The notes under the pieces were generated by a model. That model was not told the DNA's origin and searched no databases. It saw only the letters and a program-made list of their open reading frames with translations. From contig NZ_JBPJAQ010000005.1 in assembly GCF_051172195.1 (NCBI RefSeq), positions 124,001 to 188,000 on the forward strand: DNA of 64,000 nt, given 5' to 3'. Positions within the stretch are counted from its first letter, which is position 1. The number at the start of each line of letters is the position of its first letter. Shown piece after piece: positions 25,598 to 33,945 of the stretch. The stretch comes from Paludibaculum fermentans_A (GTDB taxonomy: Bacteria > Acidobacteriota > Terriglobia > Bryobacterales > Bryobacteraceae). Position numbers and translations under genes: made by a program.

Positions 25598-27061
25598 TCA
25601 TTCCTGGACGCGATTGGTGGCGGCTACCCGCCCATACCAACAGCCCGAGTCCTTGATGGTGCGCCGCTGGGTCGCGAAGTCCACATAGGTGAGCCCCATT
25701 CGATTGGCGTAGCCGTGCTGCCACTCGAAGTTATCGAGCAGGGTCCAGGCATGGTAGGCGCGCACCTTGGCGCCATCCGCCATCGCCCTGGCCAACTGCT
25801 TCAGGTGATCGCGATAGAAGGCGATGCGGCGCTGGTCGGCAATGCGTCCGCCGGCATCGGGCGCATCGTTGTAGGCGCACCCGGTCTCGGTGATCTCGAG
25901 AACCGGGCTGCTGTAGCCGCGGGTGAACTGCATGAGCAGATCGTAGAAGGCCGCCGGCCAGACCTCGAGGCCGCCATCCGTCCTGGGCCCTTCATTGGCT
26001 AATTCGATCCTGATGCCAGCCAGTGGATCAATACTCGCGCCGGCAGGGGCCTTTGCGGTTGGGACCGCCGACACGAGGAGGCGCAGGTAGTAGTGGATCC
26101 CGATCCAGTCGAGTGGGACCTTCATAGTGCTGCCGTCGCCCTCGCGGAAGCCCATCGCCTCGTATGGGATTTCACCAGGGAAGGCGGCCTTTGAATAGTC
26201 GCCGTGCATGGCGGTGTTGAGGAAGTAGAGATTCCGGAACGCGTGGCAGCGCGCGGCGGCAGCGCGGTCGGCTTCGCTATTGGTTTTGGGATACATCGGC
26301 TCAGTGCCATAGGCGCTGCCAACCGTGGCTTTGGGGGAGGCCGCCTTGATGGCCCGGAAGGCATTGCCCTGCGCCAGATTCACGGTATGGGCCGCCTTGA
26401 GCGCCAACCCGAGGTCGTTCCGGCCAGGCGGCAGGCTTGTGCCGCCGTAACCGTTGCGGGTGAAGGTCCAGGGCATGTTGAAAGGCGCCCAGACGGTGAG
26501 GCGGTCGCCCAGGCGCCGGGCGAGGACTGCGGCGAAGTCGGCGAAGTAGTCAGCGAGGTCGCGGTTCGGCCAGCCGCCGAGGTCCTCAAGAGCCTGGGGC
26601 AAGTCCCAGTGGTAGAGGGTGCAAAACGGGCGGATGCCGGCCTCCAACAGTGCATCGACGAGACGGCTGTAGTAGTCCAGGCCCTTCGCGTTGACGGCTC
26701 CGCGCCCGCTTGGCTGGACGCGCGGCCAGGAGGTGGAAAAGCGGTAACTCTTCAGGTTGAGCCGCTTCATGATGGAGATGTCTTCGTGGAAGCGGCGGTA
26801 TTGATCGCAGGCCACGTCGCCGGTGGAACCGTCGCGGATCTTCCCGGGTGTATGCGCGAAGCGGTCCCAGATAGATTCGCCCTTGCCATCGGCGTTCCAG
26901 GCTCCTTCCACCTGGTAAGAGGCCGTGGCGGCGCCCCAGAGGAAGCCCTTCGGGAATTGAGGTGAAGCTTTCGCGGCGGGCGCGGAGAGCGCTGTTGGCG
27001 TATCGAGAAGTGCTCCGCTGCCCAGGAGAGAGCTCTTTAGAAAGCTTCGGCGCCTCATCAT
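25598..27061 (-). CDS. Tat-exported GH1 beta-glucosidase-like protein lacking the acid/base Glu
   Basis: 487 residues. The N-terminus MMRRRSFLKSSLLGSG is a Tat signal. The rest is a full GH1 (beta/alpha)8 barrel: FPKGFLWGAATASYQVEGAW, YHWDLPQALEDLGGW, nucleophile Glu392 in LEITETGCAYND, and WTLLDNFEWQHGY. The acid/base motif, normally NEP, reads FNMPWTF here, with Met196 (codon at 26474-26476, read on the minus strand) in place of Glu. The change from a Glu codon to ATG takes at least two base changes, so a simple sequencing error is unlikely. It may need an external acid/base, act on activated aglycones as myrosinases do, or bind sugar without hydrolysing it. Confidence 0.9.
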   Translation of the reverse strand: MMRRRSFLKSSLLGSGALLDTPTALSAPAAKASPQFPKGFLWGAATASYQVEGAWNADGKGESIWDRFAHTPGKIRDGSTGDVACDQYRRFHEDISIMKRLNLKSYRFSTSWPRVQPSGRGAVNAKGLDYYSRLVDALLEAGIRPFCTLYHWDLPQALEDLGGWPNRDLADYFADFAAVLARRLGDRLTVWAPFNMPWTFTRNGYGGTSLPPGRNDLGLALKAAHTVNLAQGNAFRAIKAASPKATVGSAYGTEPMYPKTNSEADRAAAARCHAFRNLYFLNTAMHGDYSKAAFPGEIPYEAMGFREGDGSTMKVPLDWIGIHYYLRLLVSAVPTAKAPAGASIDPLAGIRIELANEGPRTDGGLEVWPAAFYDLLMQFTRGYSSPVLEITETGCAYNDAPDAGGRIADQRRIAFYRDHLKQLARAMADGAKVRAYHAWTLLDNFEWQHGYANRMGLTYVDFATQRRTIKDSGCWYGRVAATNRVQE

Positions 27062-27201
27062 GAAGGTTCACCAGCCTTTCCCGAATACGGTGGCGACCCC
27101 AAGAGCCGCGCCGCGCTGGGCTGGCTGCCTGCACTTGAAGACCGTGTTAGAGATTATTGCACCTGTAACTATTTTTTAAGCGGCCAACTGGCAGCGGGCC
27201 G

Positions 27202-27867
27202 TCACAGGGTCTCGTAGGCCACGAGTTCCTCGAGCTTCTTCTTGGCCTTGGGCTCGGGCCAGGACTCAGGCATGCCGATGGGCGTGATGCAGACGCGCTG
27301 GTAGCGATCGGGGATTGCCAGCACCTCGCGGGTCACCTTCTCAGGGATGGCATCGGTGATGTAGACGGTGCCATAGCCGAGCGCACGCGCCGCGAGCATC
27401 AGGTAACCGGCGGCCAGGGGTCCATCGTGATGGTTATAGGACGGGTATTCCGACTGAGAGTCGGTCAACACGACAACATACACAGGCGCCGAGAAGTAGC
27501 CGCCGGCGCTCTTCTCGATCTCACGCCTTCTGGCCACCCGTTTGTCTTCGGGCAATTCCAGCAGGCGGCTTTCGTACGACTGCAGGCAGCGCGCCTTCAT
27601 GGCGGCGATTTTGGCAGGGTCGCGAACGACCAGAAACTTCCAGGGCTGTTGATTCCCCGAGGTGGGCGCGCGACGGGCCGCATCCAGGATGCGAGTCAGG
27701 TGCTCCTGCGGAACCGGGTCCGGCTTGTAGCGTCGCACTGATTGACGCTTCGCAAAGAGCGAGAGGAGGTCCGGCGATTCCGCGGCCGTTGAGGCTGCCG
27801 CCTCCATGAACATACCCGCGCAGGCCATTCCAGCGCCGCGCACATAGCCTCTCCGTGTGGTGCTCAT
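27202..27867 (-). CDS. Nitroreductase-family protein with Tat-like N-terminus
   Basis: 221 residues from ATG 27867, preceded by AAAGGA; GTG 27870 is just upstream. The N-terminus STTRRGYVRGAGMACAGMFM has twin Arg and a hydrophobic stretch like a Tat signal. The enzyme part has RQSVRRYKPDPVPQEHL, then RAPTSGNQQPWKFLVV (FMN phosphate and ring contacts), then LAAGYLMLAARALGYGTVYI, all standard for FMN-dependent nitroreductases. It would reduce nitro compounds or quinone-like substrates with NAD(P)H. A periplasmic location would be odd, since NAD(P)H is cytosolic. It lies between SDR and GH1 genes on the same strand. Confidence 0.85.
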   Translation of the reverse strand: MSTTRRGYVRGAGMACAGMFMEAAASTAAESPDLLSLFAKRQSVRRYKPDPVPQEHLTRILDAARRAPTSGNQQPWKFLVVRDPAKIAAMKARCLQSYESRLLELPEDKRVARRREIEKSAGGYFSAPVYVVVLTDSQSEYPSYNHHDGPLAAGYLMLAARALGYGTVYITDAIPEKVTREVLAIPDRYQRVCITPIGMPESWPEPKAKKKLEELVAYETL

Positions 27868-28086
27868 CACATCCTTTCCCTGATTGTGAAAGGTCCGTCG
27901 AACGGGATCCTTTCAATGGGATCGTAGCGGGAAGCAGGCTATTGGCGAAGTAAATTCTCGAGGGCCGGGTTGTGAGGGTCCGCGCCTGGGTAATCGCACC
28001 TGATTGTCATAAAAGGCTTATGCAGGGACCCAGCTGAGGCGGCCCCAGTTGTTCGGAGCCGCCGCGCGGGATGGACGACACCGGGG

Positions 28087-28818
28087 CTAGACCTGGGCCG
28101 TACCGCCGTCGACGAAGAGTTCGATACCGTTGACGAAGCTCGAGTCGCTGGAGGCAAGGAATAGGGCCACGGTGGCGATCTCTTCCGGGCGTCCCATTTC
28201 GCCGCGAGGGATCTGGGTTTTGAAGAACGCCTTGGCGTCGGGTCCCAGTGGATCCAGCGCTGGCGTGTCGATGGTGCCGGGACTGAGGATGTTCACGCGG
28301 ATTCCGCGCTCCTTCAGTTCCAGGAGCCAGGTGCGGGCGAAGGAACGGACGGCGGCCTTGCTGGCACTGTAGACGCCGAATGACGGGAAGCCCTTGATGC
28401 TGGCGATGGAGCCGTTGAGGATGATGGAGCCGTTGTCGTTGAAGAGCGGCAGGGCCTTCTGGACAGTAAAGAGAGTTCCCCGCACATTGAGGTTGAAGGT
28501 CTTGTCGAAGTGCTCTTCGGTCACCTCTTCGAGCTTGGCGAACTCACCCTGCCCGGCGCTGGCGAAGAGGATGTCGATCTTACCCTTTTCGCGCTTGACG
28601 GTCTCGTAGAGCCTGTCCAGGTCTGCCAGGTTCGCAGCGTCGCCCTGGACGCCAGTGACATTCCTGCCAATTGTTTTCACGGCCTCATCGAGTTTGGCCT
28701 GGTTGCGGCCCGTGATGAAGACGTAGGCGCCCTCCTGGACGAAGTGCTTCGCCGTGGCGAGAGCCATGCCGGAGGTGGCGGCGGTGATGACCGCTACTTT
28801 TCCTTCGAGTTTTCCCAT
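28087..28818 (-). CDS. SDR-family oxidoreductase
   Basis: 243 residues. Rossmann start KVAVITAATSGMALATA (the usual TGxxxGxG is altered to TAATSGMA), ASAGQ for the NNAG position, catalytic Ser in GSIASI and YSASK for Tyr/Lys, and PGTIDTP. It should be an active NAD(P)-dependent dehydrogenase or reductase of the 'classical' type, substrate unknown. The second SDR gene lies 85 bases upstream on the same strand. The pair and the ArsR-like gene at 29797 form one divergent unit. Confidence 0.9.
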   Translation of the reverse strand: MGKLEGKVAVITAATSGMALATAKHFVQEGAYVFITGRNQAKLDEAVKTIGRNVTGVQGDAANLADLDRLYETVKREKGKIDILFASAGQGEFAKLEEVTEEHFDKTFNLNVRGTLFTVQKALPLFNDNGSIILNGSIASIKGFPSFGVYSASKAAVRSFARTWLLELKERGIRVNILSPGTIDTPALDPLGPDAKAFFKTQIPRGEMGRPEEIATVALFLASSDSSFVNGIELFVDGGTAQV

Positions 28819-28903
28819 GTTGATTCCTCTTTCCTTGATCGCGGGTGGATGGTTGAGGCCCGCCGCCGGATTGGCCTAGGCGGCGGGCTGTTCCGGATAG
28901 CGC

Positions 28904-29650
28904 TTAGCGGATGCCACCGCTGACGCGAATGAGTTCGCCGGTGATCCACTTGGAGTCGCTGGAGGCCAGGAAGGTAGCGACAGTGGCGATGTCGTCCCCC
29001 TGGCCGATGCGGCCGAGCGGAGTCTGCTTGACGAGGTCCTTCTCAAAATCGCTACCCAAAAAGCCCGCGGAGTGGACTCCTTCTGTTTCGACCATGCCGG
29101 GATTGATGGAATTGACGCGGATCTTACGCGGTCCGAGTTCCTTGGCCAGGACACCTGTGATGGCGTCCACCGCGCCTTTGGTGCCGGAGTAGACGCTTGT
29201 GTTCGGCGGAGTCAGGCTGGTGACGGCCGAGCCGATGTTGATGATGCTGGCCCCTTCGCCCAGATGGGGGACCGCGGCCTGGGTGGTCAGGAGTAGACCG
29301 AGCACGTTGATGTTGAAGGTTCTATGGAAGAGCTCTTCAGTCAATCCTTCGACCGGCGCGAACTCATAGACGCCGGAGTTGTTCACGAGGATATCGAGAC
29401 GGCCGAAGTGCTGAATGGCTGCGTCGATGATGCCCTTGGCCTCCGCGGCCTTGGATACGTCGCCACCCACGGCGACAGCTTTCCCGCCGCCAGCGGTAAT
29501 CGCTTTGACGACAGTCTCGGCGCCGGTCTTGCTGGACGCGTAGTTGACGACGACAGAGGCGCCTTCAGCGGCGAGTGACTTGGCGATGGCGGCGCCGATG
29601 CCTTTGGAGGCTCCCGTGACGACCGCGACTTTTCCTGCGAGCTTGCTCAT
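28904..29650 (-). CDS. SDR-family oxidoreductase (FabG-like)
   Basis: 248 residues. A complete classical SDR: TGASKGIGAAIA, NNSGVYEF, IINIGSAVTS with catalytic Ser, YSGTKGA with Tyr/Lys, and NPGMVETEG. The cofactor is probably NADP(H), judged from the NYASS loop after beta 2. The substrate is unknown; similar acidobacterial genes are often annotated as 3-oxoacyl-ACP or glucose dehydrogenase. It is divergent from the ArsR-like regulator, which is its likely controller. Confidence 0.92.
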   Translation of the reverse strand: MSKLAGKVAVVTGASKGIGAAIAKSLAAEGASVVVNYASSKTGAETVVKAITAGGGKAVAVGGDVSKAAEAKGIIDAAIQHFGRLDILVNNSGVYEFAPVEGLTEELFHRTFNINVLGLLLTTQAAVPHLGEGASIINIGSAVTSLTPPNTSVYSGTKGAVDAITGVLAKELGPRKIRVNSINPGMVETEGVHSAGFLGSDFEKDLVKQTPLGRIGQGDDIATVATFLASSDSKWITGELIRVSGGIR

Positions 29651-29796
29651 TGGTTTGTCCTTATCCGGTACCGCTGGTGAAATCTGAAACCGTTTTGGGT
29701 CTGCCTCTACGGGGCCTGCCCTCTGGTTCAGCTGGATAGATGGGCGAGACGCCCCGCAAGATTCAATTGTTCCGTACTTATGAACTATGAAACTAT

Positions 29797-30216
29797 ATGG
29801 AGGGTGCGGATGCTCTTATAGGTGTGCGACCCCTCTTCCATCCGTTGATCGGTGAAATCACGGTGGAGGGCATTCTGCATGCGCTGTCGGACCCGGTCCG
29901 GGCGGCGCTCTTCGTCGAGATTCTCGAGCAGGCGTGTCCGCGCAACAGTTCGGGTTTTCTGACGGTTAGAAAGCGGAAGATCCCGAAGTCCACGCTTTCG
30001 CAGCACCTGAAAGTGTTGCGGGCGGCGGGTCTCATCCGGAGTGAGCGCGGTGGAGTGGAGATGTTCAACACCGCGCGCTGCGCGGAGATTGAGCAGCGGT
30101 TCCCGGGCCTGTTGCCGGCGATTGTGAGATCGCACTCGATTCAGTGGAAAGGCGAAGCACAGGCGAAAGTGCAGCCAGAGGCGGAGATCAGGCCGGACGG
30201 CAGCGGGCCACGATGA
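29797..30216 (+). CDS. ArsR-like helix-turn-helix regulator
   Basis: 139 residues. ILHALSDPVRAALFVEILEQ, then KSTLSQHLKVLRAAGLIRSE, then GVEMFNTARCAEIEQRFPG form the ArsR-type winged helix. No Cys metal-site motif is present (one Cys in CPRNSS, one in ARCAEI), so the signal is probably not a metal. Directly repeated AACTAT units (29783-29796) lie just before the ATG and may be part of the operator. It is divergent from two SDR genes, which it probably represses. Its 3' end overlaps the next gene on the other strand by 29 bases. Confidence 0.85.
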   Translation: MEGADALIGVRPLFHPLIGEITVEGILHALSDPVRAALFVEILEQACPRNSSGFLTVRKRKIPKSTLSQHLKVLRAAGLIRSERGGVEMFNTARCAEIEQRFPGLLPAIVRSHSIQWKGEAQAKVQPEAEIRPDGSGPR

Positions 30217-31378
30217 GGGTGACATCATCCTGTTGTTCCGGCCCGCCGAACTCGCTCACCGCGGTGACGATTTCCTCGAGGATTTCGGCGGCGCTCCGTT
30301 CGCGAGTTCCCTGAAGGAGGGCCATCAGGCGTTCCATGCCGAACTCGACGCCATTGGGATCGAAGCACTCCGTCACGCCGTCGGTATAGAGCAGCAGCGT
30401 GTCACCCGGGCTCAGTTGGGTGACGGCGGCCGGGCATTCAGAGACAGCGAAGAGCCCAACCACGGTGGTGGTCGCTCCCAGCAGTTCGACAGTTCCGTTG
30501 GCGCGGAGCAGCAGGGCCGGCGGGTGACCACAATTCACATATCGAAAACGTCCGGACCCTTCGTTGTACACGCCGAAGAACATCGTGGCATAGGCATTGG
30601 GCACCGTGTTGTCGAACAGGTGCCCGTTCACGGATTGCATGAAACGCGGCGGATCTTCGACGGCGAGCGCTAACTGGCTGCGAACGACGGCCTGCAGGTT
30701 TGCCATGACCAGGGCGGCGGCGATGCCCTTGCCGGAGATATCGCCGATGACGAATCCGACAGCGTCACCGCCCAGGGAGAGGCAATCGAAGTAGTCGCCG
30801 CCGATCTGCCGCGCCTGGATGCAGCGGCCTGCGAAGTCGACGCTATGCAAGGCCGGCAACTCCTGGGGCAACAGGCGAGCCTGGAACTCGCGGGCAATCG
30901 CCATCTCGCGAAGGGAGCGGCGTTCCTCTTCCGCACGGTCAGCGAGGGCGCGGCGCTCATCCTCCAGGCGGCGGCTCAGTTCGTTGTGGCTCATGAGGGC
31001 GAATGAGTTGCCATCCGGATCCGTCAAGGTGGCGAAGACTCCGCCCCAGTCGGTCTCCGCCGGGCCGGAGCGGAAGATGACGCCGCGTTTGATCCACTCC
31101 TCGTATTTGGCCTGAATGTCGTCTGTGACGAAAACAGTGTGGCCGGAGCGGCCAATCAAGTCATGCTCAGGCGTGCCCGGCCGCGGGGTGAGCAGGCCGA
31201 GGATGGCGGTGCCGTCCCGCGGGGCCACGGCGATGAAGCGGCCAACCGTCTCAGCCTCGTAGTCAAAAATCAACCGGAGGCCCAGGAGTTGCGTGAAGAA
31301 GTGGAGACTGCGATCCAGATCGCCGACGTAGAGGTGGACGTGGTGGATGGAGAGGTGTGGATCCAGGGCGAGGTTCAT
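30188..31378 (-). CDS. VOC-domain / SpoIIE-type (PP2C) phosphatase fusion
   Basis: 396 residues in two parts joined by a helical linker. Residues about 10-132 are a vicinal-oxygen-chelate (glyoxalase/bleomycin-resistance) domain (HHVHLYVGDLDRSLHFFTQL; FATLTDPDGNSFALM). Residues 133-170 are a charged coiled coil (RRLEDERRALADRAEEERRS). Residues about 175-396 are an RsbU/SpoIIE phosphatase with metal-binding Asp in GGDYFD (195), GDISGKG (213), YTDGVTE (333) and QQDDVT (384/385). It should dephosphorylate an anti-anti-sigma factor; the VOC domain may sense a small molecule. No RsbW- or RsbV-like partner is in the window. Confidence 0.9.
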   Translation of the reverse strand: MNLALDPHLSIHHVHLYVGDLDRSLHFFTQLLGLRLIFDYEAETVGRFIAVAPRDGTAILGLLTPRPGTPEHDLIGRSGHTVFVTDDIQAKYEEWIKRGVIFRSGPAETDWGGVFATLTDPDGNSFALMSHNELSRRLEDERRALADRAEEERRSLREMAIAREFQARLLPQELPALHSVDFAGRCIQARQIGGDYFDCLSLGGDAVGFVIGDISGKGIAAALVMANLQAVVRSQLALAVEDPPRFMQSVNGHLFDNTVPNAYATMFFGVYNEGSGRFRYVNCGHPPALLLRANGTVELLGATTTVVGLFAVSECPAAVTQLSPGDTLLLYTDGVTECFDPNGVEFGMERLMALLQGTRERSAAEILEEIVTAVSEFGGPEQQDDVTLIVARCRPA

Positions 31379-31739
31379 TACCGGGACACTTCCTGCATCG
31401 ACGCCCGGAACAGGCAGAGGCCGGCGGGAAGGCTACCGGGCTGAGCTACGGCCGGCGCCAGCATGGGTATCGATGGGTGCGATGGATTCCAGGCCATTTG
31501 TGATTCAGCGCCCTTCTCTTCGGAAGCATTGGGCATCCGGGCGGGCCGTTGAGCCCCAGCCTTTCAGCCATTATGGACGCATGCGGCTGATGCGGACAAC
31601 CTTTTGAGTGCCTGGCATCAGCCCCTCGCTGGGCAGCCGGGCAGCCCAGTTCCGGATCACGGCGATCCATGGCAGCGCGATGAAAGGAGATTCCGCAGGC
31701 CAGGCGGAAACCGTCTCCTTCCCACGGCTGTCATCCGAA
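31379..31739. other. Gene-free interval
   Basis: 361 bases between the phosphatase fusion start and the ChaN-like stop. Open frames in it are short and Arg/Pro-rich. A frame at 31571-31960 on the minus strand has a protein-like tail (FIALPWIAVIRNWAARLP) but overlaps the ChaN-like gene for most of its length. I call no gene, promoter or terminator here. Confidence 0.5.
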
Positions 31740-32819
31740 TTAGTTGGGCGAGGGTACCCGAGGCAGAGCCGGAGCGGGCGGCGCCATCTTCGGGAACAGA
31801 GGCCGCTCCTGGCCATCTGACTTCGGCAATTCCTGGGGCGGCTTCGGGAAGATGATCTTCCAACGGCGGCGCAGTTCGGCCCCGTACGGCGTGCCCTCCA
31901 GGTCGAATGCTTCACCGCCTTGCGTGAGCTTGTCGCGGGACCCGAGGTAGAGGTAGGCATCGCCGGTCTGCGCCCAGGTGCCCAATTTCGTTTTGGTTGG
32001 GGTCATTGCGGGGTAGCCGACAACGGGCGACTCCTGCCAACGGGGCAAGGCGCCGACCCAGTGGTCCTTCATCTCTGCAAGCCAAGGTGCAGGCTGTTGC
32101 TGAAATCGTTCATCGAGGTCGTCGTAGCCACCCACGATGTCGCTGCCCGGCAGGATCACGTAAGGCTTCACGAAGGCCATGATCATCTGTTGTTCAATGA
32201 GGCCCGGCTTCCCTTCCCTTCTCTGGAAGTGCCCGCTGCCCATGATCAGCAGCGCCTTCCTGCGGAGGGCGAGGACCTGGTAGCGGACCACGCTGGCGTA
32301 GTGCTCGTCGCGGAAGCCCAGAAAAGGAGCAATGTCTTCCCTGGTCTCGACGCGGGTCCAGTCAATGGGCGGGTCTCCGCAAAGGACGCGGAGGCGGCGA
32401 TCCCGCGGCAACTTCAGGTTGACGGATCGAATTGCGGCGAAGAGTCCGTGGTAGGGCGGTACGGGTGCTCCGCCGGGCGCACCAACGACGTTCTCCCACG
32501 CCAACCGGAGCCGCTCCCGCGGAACTTCACTGCCGGCAATATAGCGATCCATGGCCTCCTGGTAGAAGGAGTTGCAGCCTTCCACGACAATGTCGTTGAC
32601 GCGCTCTGCAAACCGCGGATCGGCCACCAGTTGCTTCAGTAGCGCGTGTTGCTGGACGGAGCCATGCAGCTCACCCAGCATCACGATCCGGTGACTGTCA
32701 AAGAGACTGACGATGGAGGCGGGGACGGACGCAGCCGGGTCCAACGGACGGGGCGGCTGGGCCCACAAACTGGAGAGACACAGGGCGAGGGCTACGGGTA
32801 CGGCGGCCTTTGAATTCAT
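31740..32819 (-). CDS. ChaN-like exported protein
   Basis: 359 residues from the ATG at 32819, which opens a signal peptide (KAAVPVALALCLSSLWA). The core has HRIVMLGELHGSVQQHALLK and VVEGCNSFYQEAMD, matching the ChaN/TIKI-like fold, in which His/Glu bind haem or metal in related proteins. ALLIMGSGHFQRREGKPGLI is a further typical strand. The last 60 residues are Pro-rich. Iron or haem handling is only a family-based guess. It is probably transcribed with the ASCH-like gene upstream. Confidence 0.65.
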   Translation of the reverse strand: MNSKAAVPVALALCLSSLWAQPPRPLDPAASVPASIVSLFDSHRIVMLGELHGSVQQHALLKQLVADPRFAERVNDIVVEGCNSFYQEAMDRYIAGSEVPRERLRLAWENVVGAPGGAPVPPYHGLFAAIRSVNLKLPRDRRLRVLCGDPPIDWTRVETREDIAPFLGFRDEHYASVVRYQVLALRRKALLIMGSGHFQRREGKPGLIEQQMIMAFVKPYVILPGSDIVGGYDDLDERFQQQPAPWLAEMKDHWVGALPRWQESPVVGYPAMTPTKTKLGTWAQTGDAYLYLGSRDKLTQGGEAFDLEGTPYGAELRRRWKIIFPKPPQELPKSDGQERPLFPKMAPPAPALPRVPSPN

Positions 32820-32880
32820 GCTCGTGGTATTGACACCGTATCTGCGGCGAGTGTTCCCTGGACGACTCCTGTTGGGCAGG

Positions 32881-33180
32881 CTAAACGGGTTCCGGCTTGG
32901 AATGGGGAGGCAGGTAGTGGAAGTGGACCAGGTAGATATTCTCGCCGGGGCCATGCTTGGCAACTTTCAGGAGATCGACCACGCCCAGGAAGCCGGACTC
33001 GCGCGCCAGTTGCGGTGTGATGTCGGGCAGGCCGATAGGAGTGATGGAGTCCACTTCGATCGCACCTTCTTCCATTGCGTACCGGCCGCCGACCTTGACG
33101 TGCGGACGCTGCCAGATCCGGACGCTGCAAGTGATTTCGCCGCGGCGCACGCCGTCGCGGAGGCGTTTGGTGAACACCAT
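32881..33180 (-). CDS. ASCH/PUA-like small protein
   Basis: 99 residues from ATG 33180, chosen because TKRLRDGVRRGEITCSVRIW is the usual N-terminus of this kind; the frame extends to GTG 33225. The order of basic helix, RxxPHVKVGGRYAMEEG strand, and SITPIGLPDITPQLARESGF helix resembles ASCH domains, which bind RNA or modified bases. No catalytic residue is obvious. Function unknown. Confidence 0.6.
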   Translation of the reverse strand: MVFTKRLRDGVRRGEITCSVRIWQRPHVKVGGRYAMEEGAIEVDSITPIGLPDITPQLARESGFLGVVDLLKVAKHGPGENIYLVHFHYLPPHSKPEPV

Positions 33181-33312
33181 GAGGCGAGGATACAACGGGA
33201 AGCGGAACGGGCGAGAGGTGATCACCGATTGAAGGCGTCAACTTCGACAGATCCGCCGAAGGCATTTTGGCAATTTTGTCGCAGATATTCAGACTTCAAT
33301 ATATAATTCTCT

Positions 33313-33894
33313 TTGGAACACTGGAAACGCTGCGGCGTTGCGTTATCGTTTGCACTCAGCGGAGCTGTGACCGCACCGGCGTTTAAGGAAGGATTCGAAT
33401 CCCATTCGGAAGCATTGATCGGCTTGGTGGGGCTCTCGTTCGGGCTGTTGGTGTTCGCCTTGATCTGGAGGAGCATCGCTGGCGCGTTGATGATTCCAAT
33501 CATCGTCGGGACGTGGTACCTGGCTTACCATGTCGCAACCTTGATGGGCATAAGTTTGGGCGATTTCTTATACTTTCCGATGCTGCTAGGCGGGCTCATT
33601 GGAGGAATGGGACTCTCAGTTTGCCGTGCGATATCCCAGCGCGAATCGAATCTCGCCATCAGCGCCAAGATCTGTGCCGCAGCAATTGCTTCCGCCGTTG
33701 CCCTCGGCCCGTGGCTGACTCAGTTTCGTCTGCACATCAACTCCCCGCAGGGCACCGACCAGACCATTCGTCTCGCTGTCGGCTTCGCTGTTTGGCAGGG
33801 TGTGATGGGGACGCTGCTGTACATCCTGCGCCCGGCACAGACTCCGACGAGCAAAGAAGACCTGACCGCCGGGAGCACTCGGATTCTCGATTAG
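33313..33894 (+). CDS. Small membrane protein of unknown function
   Basis: 193 residues. TTG at 33313 is the only start that keeps the first helix (CGVALSFALSGAVTAPAF). About five membrane segments follow: ALIGLVGLSFGLLVFALIW, ALMIPIIVGTWYLAYHV, FLYFPMLLGGLIGGMGLSV, KICAAAIASAVALGPWL and AVGFAVWQGVMGTLLYIL. No family is recognised. The 5' region is much less GC-rich than its neighbours, and TATAAT at 33302-33307 lies just six bases before the TTG, so the message may be leaderless. Real coding status is likely but not certain. Confidence 0.6.
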   Translation: MEHWKRCGVALSFALSGAVTAPAFKEGFESHSEALIGLVGLSFGLLVFALIWRSIAGALMIPIIVGTWYLAYHVATLMGISLGDFLYFPMLLGGLIGGMGLSVCRAISQRESNLAISAKICAAAIASAVALGPWLTQFRLHINSPQGTDQTIRLAVGFAVWQGVMGTLLYILRPAQTPTSKEDLTAGSTRILD

Positions 33895-33945
33895 CCCGGC
33901 TCCGCTGATCCGGCCTCTGATGGCTGTCAGGCGGAATCGGCCGGT

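Noticed and set aside
26474..26476. GH1 gene as a pseudogene
   Set aside because: The reading frame is full length with intact signal, nucleophile and sugar-binding motifs; only the acid/base residue differs.
31571..31960. 129-codon minus-strand frame with a protein-like tail
   Set aside because: Two thirds overlap the ChaN-like gene in another frame, and the free part is too short to support a call.
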